DNA of 9,654 nt. Source: Betaproteobacteria bacterium TMED41 (GTDB lineage Bacteria > Pseudomonadota > Gammaproteobacteria > Burkholderiales > Burkholderiaceae_A). The first letter of the stretch is position 1. Each line of letters starts with the position of its first letter. This document shows positions 1-6,678 of this stretch, piece by piece. The DNA lies in assembly GCA_002167365.1 (NCBI GenBank), contig NHCU01000033.1:19828-29481 (forward strand), given 5' to 3'. The translations under genes and the position numbers were made by a program. A model generated the notes under the pieces. That model searched no databases. It worked only from the letters and a program-made list of their open reading frames with translations, and had not been told where the DNA came from.

Positions 1-821
1 GCTAAATATTCGCAAATTTCAAAAAAAGCATTTTTAAATCTTATCCAATCATTAGCAAATTCTTTGTCCTTCGAATTGATCAAAATTCCACTTAAACCGT
101 TTGCTGCCGCAATGAATGAATCATTTGTAGAGGTATCACCATCTACTGAGATGCGATTAAAAAAACTGTCAGTTGCCTGGTTTATAAGCATTTTTAAATC
201 ATCATAAGATATTCCGATATCTGTAAACAAAAACGCCAACATTGTTGCCATGTTGGGACAAATCATCCCAGAGCCTTTAGCAATCCCAGTTATGGTAATT
301 TTTTTGTTCTGCAAAATGAGTTCTCTGGAACAACCTTTAGGAACAGTGTCTGTAGTCATGATTGCAGATGCGGCATCTAACCAATCTGATTTTCCAAGAT
401 TCGCAATGAGGGGTTTGGTGATGCTCTTAATCTTTTCAACAGGCAACCTTTCCATAATTGGCCCAGTCGAGAAGGGGAGAATATTTTCAACCGACATATT
501 TAAATCACGTCCTACATGAAGAATTACCTGTTCACAATCTTTATAACCTTGTGTTCCGGTTCCAGCATTAGCACATCCACTATTTATTAAAAGTGCTGCT
601 GTTGTGGGAGTAAAAAAATTTTTAATTCTTTCTTTCGAAATATTTACAGGAGCAGCAGCAAATCCGTTTTTAGTGAAACATCCAACTAAAGTAGTTGGAT
701 GATCAAAAAAAATTAAAACTAAGTCTTTTTTTTTGGATTTTCTTATTCCACTGTAAATTGCAGATATTAAGACACCATCAATTAATTTGAGACTAGCTAA
801 ATTTAAATCGCTATTATCCAT
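1..821 (-). CDS. argJ: Bifunctional ornithine acetyltransferase / N-acetylglutamate synthase ArgJ (partial, C-terminus beyond the window)
   Basis: ArgJ moves the acetyl group from N-acetylornithine to glutamate in the cyclic arginine pathway; some homologues also make N-acetylglutamate from acetyl-CoA. The visible 273 codons hold the whole first part of the Ntn-hydrolase-like fold. The Ser-Thr-Gly at residues 118-120 matches the oxyanion-hole region, DTVPKG is at about 158-163, and the autocleavage site is GSGMICPNMATML with nucleophile Thr193 (codon at 243-245). The second-chain motif RISVDGDTSTNDSF follows at about 223-236. The family is about 400 residues long, so roughly 130 are cut off by the window edge. 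The ATG at 821 is the only sensible start, because the nearby ATG at 828 is out of frame and closes after four codons. No Shine-Dalgarno is visible. The gene lies 16 bases after secA and is probably cotranscribed with it. Identification is secure. Confidence 0.96.
   Translation of the reverse strand, partial: MDNSDLNLASLKLIDGVLISAIYSGIRKSKKKDLVLIFFDHPTTLVGCFTKNGFAAAPVNISKERIKNFFTPTTAALLINSGCANAGTGTQGYKDCEQVILHVGRDLNMSVENILPFSTGPIMERLPVEKIKSITKPLIANLGKSDWLDAASAIMTTDTVPKGCSRELILQNKKITITGIAKGSGMICPNMATMLAFLFTDIGISYDDLKMLINQATDSFFNRISVDGDTSTNDSFIAAANGLSGILINSKDKEFANDWIRFKNAFFEICEYL
679..701. repeat. Perfect 10-bp inverted repeat with 3-base loop inside argJ
   Basis: The arms CATCCAACTA (679-688) and TAGTTGGATG (692-701) are exact reverse complements around a 3-base loop at 689-691. 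The repeat sits about 120 bases into argJ, over codons 41-48. Neither strand has a T-run immediately after the stem, so it does not look like an intrinsic terminator. It would form a short hairpin in the argJ mRNA. It may be a chance result of codon choice. Confidence 0.6.
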
Positions 822-837
822 ATTTCATAAAAATTGT

Positions 838-3603
838 TCATGAAATTTTTCCATGGCAATGCTTGTATTTTTTATTAGAACCACAGGGACAAATATCGTT
901 ACGTCCCACTTTGGGAAGATCTCTTCTATAGGTGGAAGAGTCTTTTTTAGAAAGATTTTTATTATTGGAGTTTTTTGTTTCAATTTTGTTATTAGATAGA
1001 CCAATATTCTCATTTAACCCGGTTTTGGAGTATTGGAGGTTTTCATCTTCAATAATGTATTGTTGATGCTCATCAATTTCATTTTCTACCTTATCAGAAC
1101 TATCTATCTGAATTGTCATAAGGGTTTTAGTTACTTCGTCTCTGACTTTTCCAAGATATCTCTCAAACAGGGAAAAAGCTTCTTTTTTAAATTCCTGCTT
1201 GGGGTCTTTTTGAGCATAACCTCTTAAGTGAATTCCCTGCCTTAAATGATCCAAGGCTGACAAGTGTTCTCTCCAGCCAAGATCAATAGTTTGGAGAAGG
1301 ACGGAGCGTTCAAAGGAATTAAATAAATTTTCCCCAACAATTTTGATTTTCTCGAAATATTTAGTCTCAGCCTTACTAAAAACTATCTCTAATAACTTGC
1401 TGTCGTCTAACTCATCTAATTTCTCAATTTCATTTGTTAAATCGGCTTCAAAAGAAAATTCCTCTAAAATTGTTTCATCCAACTTTTTTAAATCCCATTG
1501 TTCCTCTATGCTATCGTCAGGTACATAAATTCTAAATATACTCTCAAGTGCTCCTTCTCTTAGCCTACTAACTAAAGAAGTAACTGATTCGGACTCTAAA
1601 ATTTCATTACGCTGAGCATACAAAATTTTTCTCTGTTCATTCGACACATTATCGTATTCAAGCAATTGCTTCCTTATATCAAAATTTCTGTTTTCAACTT
1701 TGCGTTGTGCACTTTCAATAGATCTTGTTACCATACCAGCTTCAATTGCTTCACCTCTTGGTACTCCTAATTTGTCCATAATTGCTTTCATTTTTTCACC
1801 AGCAAAAATTCTCAATAAAGAATCATCCATAGATAAGTAAAATCTTGATGATCCAGGATCCCCCTGTCTTCCAGCTCTACCACGCAATTGATTATCAATA
1901 CGACGGGACTCATGCCTTTCAGTGCCAATGATATGAAGACCCCCAGATTTTATAACCACATCATGTAATACTTTCCACTCTTTCTCTATTTCATTTATTT
2001 GATTTTGAGTATTTTTATCATTGCGATTTAAATCAGATTTTATTTTTGTTTTCAAAAGTTCAAAATTACCTCCAAGAACAATATCAGTCCCACGACCAGC
2101 CATATTTGTTGCTATTGTGATCATTCCTGGTCTACCAGCTTGAGCGATGATTTCAGCTTCCTTTTCGTGTTGTTTGGCATTCAAAACCTGATGCTCAAGA
2201 CCAACTTTTTTTAGACAGTTTGATAGATGTTCAGAACTCTCTATTGAGGTTGTACCAACAAGAATTGGTTGTTGTTTTTTATTTCTAGTAGAAATGTCAG
2301 TAATAATGGCTTCTACTTTTTCTTCTATGGTTCGGTATATTGAGTCTTGGTTATCAATTCTAACCATTGGCATATGCGTGGGAACAACCACTGTTTCCAA
2401 ACCATAAATCTGTTGAAACTCATACGCCTCTGTATCTGCAGTTCCTGTCATTCCAGCGAGCTTAGTATAAAGACGAAAATAATTCTGAAATGTAATTGAT
2501 GCAAGTGTTTGATTTTCAGGTTCAACTGTTACGTTTTCTTTTGCTTCAATCGCCTGATGAAGTCCCTCAGACCATCTTCGACCAGGCATGAGTCTTCCAG
2601 TAAACTCATCCACAATTACAATCTTTCCCTCTTGAACAACATAATCTTGATCTTTTTCAAATAAAATACTTGCCCTGAGAGCCGCATTCAAATGGTGAAG
2701 TAATCCAATGTTTGCGGGGTCATATAAACTTTCAGTTGTAGTTAAAAGCCCCTTCGATCTCAGAATTTCCTCGCCTTTTTCAAAACCAGAGTCGGAAAGT
2801 GTTATTTGTTTAGCTTTTTCATCAACAAAAAAATCGCCCTCTGATTCCTCGGTTTGTTGTCTTTGTAATTCTTCAGGTAATGAATTGAGTTTGTTGTAAA
2901 GATCGATCTGATCATCAGCCTGACCTGAAATGATGAGCGGTGTGCGAGCTTCGTCAACAAGAATGGAATCTACTTCGTCTATAATTGCAAAGTATGTTTT
3001 TCTCTGAACTCGACTTTCAACATCAGTTGCCATATTATCTCTCAGGTAATCAAAACCAAATTCATTATTCGTTCCATAAGTAATATCCGCCTCATATGCG
3101 TCCTTCTTTTCTTTATGATCCATACCGGAGAGTGACACCCCAACTTTTAACCCTAAAAATTCATAAATTTTTCCCATCCAACCCGAATCTCGGCTAGCCA
3201 AGTAATCGTTGACAGTAACTATATGCACACCATCCCCAGGAATTGAAGCCAAGTAGGCTGGTAATGTTGCCACCAAGGTTTTTCCTTCACCAGTTCGCAT
3301 TTCAGCAATTTTCCCATCAAATAAAACCATCCCACCAATTAATTGAACGTCGAAATGTCTCATACCCAAAACTCTTTTTGCTGCCTCTCTACAAACAGCA
3401 AAAACCTCAGTCTGAAGTGCACTCAAAGGTTCCCCATTTTTATAACGCTCTTTGAATTCAGAAGTTTTTTTGGGGAAATCAACATCTTTTAGCAATTTAA
3501 GCTTAGACTCTAATGCATTGATCGACTTAACTCTTAAAGAGTAGGATTTAAGTAGCCTATCGTTTCTACTGCCAAAAATTTTTTTTACAATATTTAAAAC
3601 CAT
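838..3603 (-). CDS. secA: Preprotein translocase ATPase subunit SecA
   Basis: SecA is the ATP-driven motor that pushes unfolded preproteins through SecYEG across the inner membrane. At 921 residues it has the usual proteobacterial length. Visible motifs are Walker A MRTGEGKT at 102-109, Walker B DEVD at 209-212, the preprotein-crosslinking region up to about residue 370, the second helicase domain with GRGTDIVLGGN at 503-513, and QLRGRAGRQGDPGSS at 572-586. The helical scaffold and wing follow, and the C-terminal zinc tail has Cys905, Cys907, Cys916 and His917, which in the family binds SecB and phospholipid. The linker at about 855-893 is Asn/Lys/Ser-rich, as expected of an AT-biased genome. 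The start (MVLNIVKKIFGSRNDRLL) fits the family N-terminus, but no Shine-Dalgarno precedes it. It is divergent from the DUF721 gene and upstream of argJ. Confidence 0.99.
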   Translation of the reverse strand: MVLNIVKKIFGSRNDRLLKSYSLRVKSINALESKLKLLKDVDFPKKTSEFKERYKNGEPLSALQTEVFAVCREAAKRVLGMRHFDVQLIGGMVLFDGKIAEMRTGEGKTLVATLPAYLASIPGDGVHIVTVNDYLASRDSGWMGKIYEFLGLKVGVSLSGMDHKEKKDAYEADITYGTNNEFGFDYLRDNMATDVESRVQRKTYFAIIDEVDSILVDEARTPLIISGQADDQIDLYNKLNSLPEELQRQQTEESEGDFFVDEKAKQITLSDSGFEKGEEILRSKGLLTTTESLYDPANIGLLHHLNAALRASILFEKDQDYVVQEGKIVIVDEFTGRLMPGRRWSEGLHQAIEAKENVTVEPENQTLASITFQNYFRLYTKLAGMTGTADTEAYEFQQIYGLETVVVPTHMPMVRIDNQDSIYRTIEEKVEAIITDISTRNKKQQPILVGTTSIESSEHLSNCLKKVGLEHQVLNAKQHEKEAEIIAQAGRPGMITIATNMAGRGTDIVLGGNFELLKTKIKSDLNRNDKNTQNQINEIEKEWKVLHDVVIKSGGLHIIGTERHESRRIDNQLRGRAGRQGDPGSSRFYLSMDDSLLRIFAGEKMKAIMDKLGVPRGEAIEAGMVTRSIESAQRKVENRNFDIRKQLLEYDNVSNEQRKILYAQRNEILESESVTSLVSRLREGALESIFRIYVPDDSIEEQWDLKKLDETILEEFSFEADLTNEIEKLDELDDSKLLEIVFSKAETKYFEKIKIVGENLFNSFERSVLLQTIDLGWREHLSALDHLRQGIHLRGYAQKDPKQEFKKEAFSLFERYLGKVRDEVTKTLMTIQIDSSDKVENEIDEHQQYIIEDENLQYSKTGLNENIGLSNNKIETKNSNNKNLSKKDSSTYRRDLPKVGRNDICPCGSNKKYKHCHGKIS

Positions 3604-3613
3604 AATTTATTAG
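3584..3613 (+). promoter_or_regulatory. Weak candidate sigma70 promoter for the DUF721 gene
   Basis: TTTACA at 3584-3589 matches five of six bases of the -35 consensus. After an 18-base spacer comes TATTAG at 3608-3613, four of six to the -10 consensus. Transcription would begin near 3620, leaving a leader of only about 8 bases before the ATG at 3628. The -35 would lie inside the secA start region. In such AT-rich sequence matches of this quality are common by chance, so this is a suggestion only. Confidence 0.2.
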
Positions 3614-3627
3614 ACTAGCACGATGAA

Positions 3628-3996
3628 ATGATGAAAGATTTTAGATCACTAAATGAAATACTATATTCTGAAAAAAAGAAAACTATACTCTCCGAACTTA
3701 AAAAAAATGTAACTGACAACAATTATTGGATTCGGGTATTTGATGAAATTCTATCAAAACTACCTCACCAGAAAACTAAAGGGATTAAAGGATCCATTAT
3801 ACGAATTACAGAACATCATTCAAAATCGAACCCTGAAAAAGACAAAACTAAAGGTTTGGTCTTAATTGTTCGACTTAATTCGAGTGCGGCAGTTACTAGA
3901 TTCAAACTTGTTGCTCCTTTAATTTTGAGGAATATGAGTCAAATGGGAATTAATGTTAGTAGCATTAAACCATCAGTTAGTAATTTAAACTCTTAG
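3628..3996 (+). CDS. DUF721 / DciA-like protein (probable replicative-helicase loader family)
   Basis: This small 122-residue protein is the only plus-strand gene. The segment LVLIVRLNSSAAVTRFKLVA at 78-97, continuing to GINVSSIKPSV at 107-117, has the hydrophobic strand, small-residue helix start, and RxxLxxxAPxLL-like helix of DUF721 proteins. In bacteria without DnaC, DUF721/DciA proteins bind DnaB helicase and help load it. The N-terminal 75 residues are Lys-rich and without recognisable motif. A DUF721 gene between lpxC and secA, on the opposite strand, is the arrangement I recall from Burkholderiales, which supports the call. Two adjacent ATG codons (3628 and 3631) are equivalent starts, and neither has a Shine-Dalgarno. 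An ATG at 3623 is out of frame and stops at once. It could be a distant DUF721 member with another job, so I give no gene symbol. Confidence 0.68.
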   Translation: MMKDFRSLNEILYSEKKKTILSELKKNVTDNNYWIRVFDEILSKLPHQKTKGIKGSIIRITEHHSKSNPEKDKTKGLVLIVRLNSSAAVTRFKLVAPLILRNMSQMGINVSSIKPSVSNLNS

Positions 3997-4019
3997 CAGA
4001 AACACAGTTGAACTTTTAT
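3997..4019. other. Convergent intergenic gap between the DUF721 gene and lpxC, no terminator seen
   Basis: The two stop codons are separated by only 23 bases. A T-rich tail (TTTTATTT) begins in the gap and runs into the end of lpxC, but the only inverted repeat before it is AGTT-G-AACT, too short to form a stable stem. On the minus strand no T-run follows lpxC. I therefore see no intrinsic terminator for either operon here. Confidence 0.55.
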
Positions 4020-4931
4020 TTAATTCCATGCCCATTGCTTGGACCATGCCAAAGGAGCCTTAGATAAACTACTAAAACTTCGAATCCTCCAAGAATTTTT
4101 TTCCTTTTGGATCTCTCTTATTAATTTATTATTCAAAGCGTGTCCAGATTTAAATGCTGAATACGCTCCTAAAATTGTATTGCCCAGTAAATGCAAATCA
4201 CCTATTGCATCCAAAGCCTTATGCATTGCAAACTCATTTGACTGACGTAACCCACCCTTATTTAAAATTTTGAAATCATCTAGAACAATTGCATTGTCCA
4301 AACCTCCTCCCAAAGCCAACCCTTTTTTTCTTAAAGTCTCTACATCATTCACAAAACCGAAGGTTCTAGCTCGGGCAATTTCCTCAGAGAAAGAAGTTGT
4401 TTCAAAGTCTATCGATGCCCTCTGACCCGAATCACTCACGACAGGGTGGGAAAAATCGATCGTAAAATTTAATCTAAAACCAAAAAAAGGCTCTAATTTT
4501 GCCCATTTATCTCCCTCTATAACCATAATAGGCTTAATTATTTCTATAAATTCCTTTGACTTGTTTTGCTCTTTGATGCCTGCAGACTTTAGCAGGTATA
4601 CAAAACTCGTAGCGCTTCCATCCATAATCGGTATTTCAGGACCTGAAATTTCTACTAGAATATTATCAATGCCCAAACCAGATAAAGCTGCCATAAGATG
4701 TTCTACGGTTGATATGGATACACCTCTTTCTTCAATAGTGGAGGCCAAATTCGTATTAATAACTCTTGCAGCACTGACACGGATATCTCTTACTGGAAGT
4801 AAATCATTTCTTCTGAAAGTTACTCCAGTATCAACTTCTGAGGGCTTAATAGTTATCCAAATTAATTTACCACTATGTAAGCCAATTCCAGCGGCGCTCA
4901 CTTTGCGCTGAAGGGTTCTTTGCCTTAACAC
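4020..4931 (-). CDS. lpxC: UDP-3-O-acyl-N-acetylglucosamine deacetylase LpxC
   Basis: LpxC is the zinc-dependent cytoplasmic deacetylase that commits UDP-3-O-acyl-GlcNAc to lipid A synthesis, showing that the organism makes lipopolysaccharide. The 303-residue length is normal. The zinc ligands are present as His78 (in STVEHLMAAL), His237 and Asp241 (in MHKALD), with the general base Glu77 and the catalytic His264 (KSGHALNN). Each is one position below the E. coli numbering. The start is GTG at 4931: the following residues LRQRTL match the family N-terminus and no better ATG exists. There is no Shine-Dalgarno, and the gene begins 5 bases after the peroxiredoxin stop, so translational coupling is likely. 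The C-terminus (APLAWSKQWAWN) does not resemble the LAXXXXXAVLA tail used by FtsH to degrade E. coli LpxC. It is probably the last gene of the dcw operon. Confidence 0.98.
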   Translation of the reverse strand: MLRQRTLQRKVSAAGIGLHSGKLIWITIKPSEVDTGVTFRRNDLLPVRDIRVSAARVINTNLASTIEERGVSISTVEHLMAALSGLGIDNILVEISGPEIPIMDGSATSFVYLLKSAGIKEQNKSKEFIEIIKPIMVIEGDKWAKLEPFFGFRLNFTIDFSHPVVSDSGQRASIDFETTSFSEEIARARTFGFVNDVETLRKKGLALGGGLDNAIVLDDFKILNKGGLRQSNEFAMHKALDAIGDLHLLGNTILGAYSAFKSGHALNNKLIREIQKEKNSWRIRSFSSLSKAPLAWSKQWAWN

Positions 4932-4936
4932 GAGTG

Positions 4937-5422
4937 TTACAAGCTTTTCAAAACAGAGTTCGCATCAGACTTTTCTAATCTTCCAGGATCGTCCTCAACA
5001 AAAATTGAAATTACTTTTGTATCTTCTATTATCATTGCATATCTCGTTGACCTCACCCCCAATCCTATGACGCTTAAATCTTCTGTAAGGCCTAATTTTT
5101 TTGTAAGTTCACAATTGCCATCTGAAACCATTCTTACTGTGCTTAAACTCTTTCCAATGAGTCCCCAGGTAAACATTACAAAAGGGTCATTCACTGCCAA
5201 ACACCATAATTCATCAATCCCTTTTTCATAAAAACTTTCTGCATTTAAAACATATCCTGGTAAATGCTTTTCCGAACAAGTTGGAGTAAACGCTCCTGGA
5301 ACAGCGAAGATGATAATCTTCTTTTCTTTGATGACTTTTAATAACTCAAATGAATTAATTTTTTTATCCTTATACTCGAAAAGTGTCGCATTTGGCAAAA
5401 CCTCATTTTCTTTGATGATCAT
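4937..5422 (-). CDS. Prx5-type peroxiredoxin (AhpC/TSA, redoxin superfamily)
   Basis: This 161-residue thiol peroxidase reduces hydrogen and organic peroxides in the cytoplasm. The catalytic motif PGAFTPTCS is at residues 42-50 with peroxidatic Cys49. The Prx5-like features LPGYV, WCLAVNDPFVMFTWG (72-86) and RSTRYAM follow. Other cysteines are Cys74 and Cys104; no resolving cysteine can be assigned by eye, so the reductant (glutaredoxin/GSH or thioredoxin) is open. I choose ATG at 5422, which gives MIIKENEVLPNATLFEY, the usual family N-terminus, with a weak GAAAG 8 bases upstream. The open frame extends to a TTG at 5446, adding eight Lys-rich residues, but that start has no Shine-Dalgarno. 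It sits between ftsZ and lpxC in the same direction, with gaps of 45 and 5 bases, so cotranscription is likely. This neighbour is familiar from Burkholderiales dcw clusters. Confidence 0.93.
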   Translation of the reverse strand: MIIKENEVLPNATLFEYKDKKINSFELLKVIKEKKIIIFAVPGAFTPTCSEKHLPGYVLNAESFYEKGIDELWCLAVNDPFVMFTWGLIGKSLSTVRMVSDGNCELTKKLGLTEDLSVIGLGVRSTRYAMIIEDTKVISIFVEDDPGRLEKSDANSVLKSL

Positions 5423-5467
5423 TTTAGTTACTTTCTTTTTGGACAATTAATTTTTTTATTTAGAATA

Positions 5468-6655
5468 TCAATCTGCCTGTTTTCTTAAGAACGCTGGTAT
5501 ATCAAAAGTTTCTACTCCCTCTTCCTCCAAAGCCGAGATTTTTTTTATAGCTTCTTTTCTAAGATCAGCATCCGATTTGGGATCTTTCCAAACGTCTGGA
5601 GTTTCAAGAGCCTGGTCGGACTCACCAGAGTCAAAAGGTTGGTCAATACCATCGGTTCCAGTTCCAAGAACTACGTTCTCAAGAGGAACCGAATGAAGCT
5701 CAGTATGGCGGCCCAAACCCGTTGCAACAACAGTAACTCGAAGTTCATCGCCTAAGTTATCATCAAAAACAGTTCCAAAAATTATTTTTGCGTCCTCTGC
5801 AGCAAATGATCTTATTGATTCCATAGCTGTTTTAGTTTCACTTAGTTTTAAAGATCTACTTGCGGAAATATTTACTAATATTCCTTTTGCTCCTCTTAAA
5901 TCTATCCCCTCCAACAAAGGACTTTGTACCGCATGTTCTGCAGCTTCTTTAGCCCTGTTTTCACCCTCTCTGGTTGCAGTGCCCATCATGGCCTTCCCTT
6001 GTGCGCTCATGACTGTTTTCACGTCTTCAAAATCCACATTTACAAAACCCTCTACATTGATTATCTCTGCTATTCCAGCTACTGCATTATAAAGTACATT
6101 ATCAGCCGCATTAAATGCGTCAATCTGTGTAATATCATCCCCGAGCACTTCTTCTAGTTTTTCATTAAGAATTACTATCAAAGAATCAACAGTATTCTCT
6201 AAACACCTAATTCCCTCTTCTGCAACTTCGTTTCGTCTTTGTCCTTCAAATGAAAAAGGTTTGGTAACTACTGCTACGGTCAAAGCACCTAATTCTTTTG
6301 CAATTTCAGCTACAACAGGCGCTGCTCCAGTTCCAGTGCCTCCACCCATACCAGCGGTAATAAATACCATATGGGCGCCTTCTAAGGCCTCTGCAATTCT
6401 CTGTCGTTCAGCCTCTGCAGCGGCTTTTCCTTTTTCAGGCTGAGCTCCTGCCCCTAAACCAGACTCGCCTAATTGTAATTTTAAGTTAGCTGGTGATTTA
6501 ATTAATGATTGTGCATCTGTATTGGCACAAATAAAATCGACTCCCTTAACACTTCTTTGAATCATTTGAGCGACCGCATTTCCACCTGCCCCTCCTACTC
6601 CAATGACCTTAATTAGAGTTCCAGAACATTTTGCTTCCAACATTTCGAATGACAT
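5468..6655 (-). CDS. ftsZ: Cell division protein FtsZ
   Basis: FtsZ is the tubulin-like GTPase whose filaments form the Z ring and guide septal wall synthesis. The 395-residue protein shows the nucleotide-binding GGAGGNAV at 21-28, the tubulin signature GGGTGTG at 104-110, and the T7 synergy loop NVDFEDVKTVM at 206-216 with its catalytic acidic residues. A short variable linker spans about 325-380. The C-terminal peptide DIPAFLRKQAD at 385-395 is identical to that of E. coli and binds FtsA, ZipA-like anchors and MinC. The ATG at 6655 has a strong AAGGAG at an 8-base spacing, and the N-terminus MSFEML is of betaproteobacterial style. Cysteines occur at 10, 43 and 151. It follows ftsA by 23 bases. 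No terminator separates it from the peroxiredoxin gene downstream. Confidence 0.99.
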   Translation of the reverse strand: MSFEMLEAKCSGTLIKVIGVGGAGGNAVAQMIQRSVKGVDFICANTDAQSLIKSPANLKLQLGESGLGAGAQPEKGKAAAEAERQRIAEALEGAHMVFITAGMGGGTGTGAAPVVAEIAKELGALTVAVVTKPFSFEGQRRNEVAEEGIRCLENTVDSLIVILNEKLEEVLGDDITQIDAFNAADNVLYNAVAGIAEIINVEGFVNVDFEDVKTVMSAQGKAMMGTATREGENRAKEAAEHAVQSPLLEGIDLRGAKGILVNISASRSLKLSETKTAMESIRSFAAEDAKIIFGTVFDDNLGDELRVTVVATGLGRHTELHSVPLENVVLGTGTDGIDQPFDSGESDQALETPDVWKDPKSDADLRKEAIKKISALEEEGVETFDIPAFLRKQAD

Positions 6656-6663
6656 ATTGAATT

Positions 6664-6669
6664 CTCCTT
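6664..6669 (-). promoter_or_regulatory. Shine-Dalgarno site of ftsZ
   Basis: AAGGAG lies 8 bases upstream of the ftsZ ATG at 6655. It is the best Shine-Dalgarno match in the window and fits the need for FtsZ in much greater amount than FtsA or FtsQ. It also fixes the ftsZ start against the in-frame ATG four codons later. Confidence 0.75.
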
Positions 6670-6678
6670 TAAACCACT

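Noticed and set aside
26..200. Exact 15-base direct repeat (aagcatttttaaatc) at 26-40 and 186-200
   Set aside because: Both copies lie in argJ, are read in different frames and consist largely of A/T; chance in this composition.
250..519. Plus-strand open frame of 89 codons
   Set aside because: Antisense to argJ, which shows the conserved autocleavage and oxyanion motifs on the minus strand; the plus-strand product has no recognisable features.
825..1013. Minus-strand open frame of 62 codons in another frame
   Set aside because: It lies wholly over the secA C-terminal region, where the secA frame carries the zinc-binding tail.
4561..4911. Plus-strand open frame of 116 codons opposite lpxC
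   Set aside because: Shadow of lpxC; the minus strand encodes the catalytic Glu77/His78 motif there.
5423..5467. Possible terminator or regulatory element between ftsZ and the peroxiredoxin gene
   Set aside because: The 45 bases are A/T-rich with no GC-containing stem; nothing beyond a weak GAAAG before the ATG is visible.
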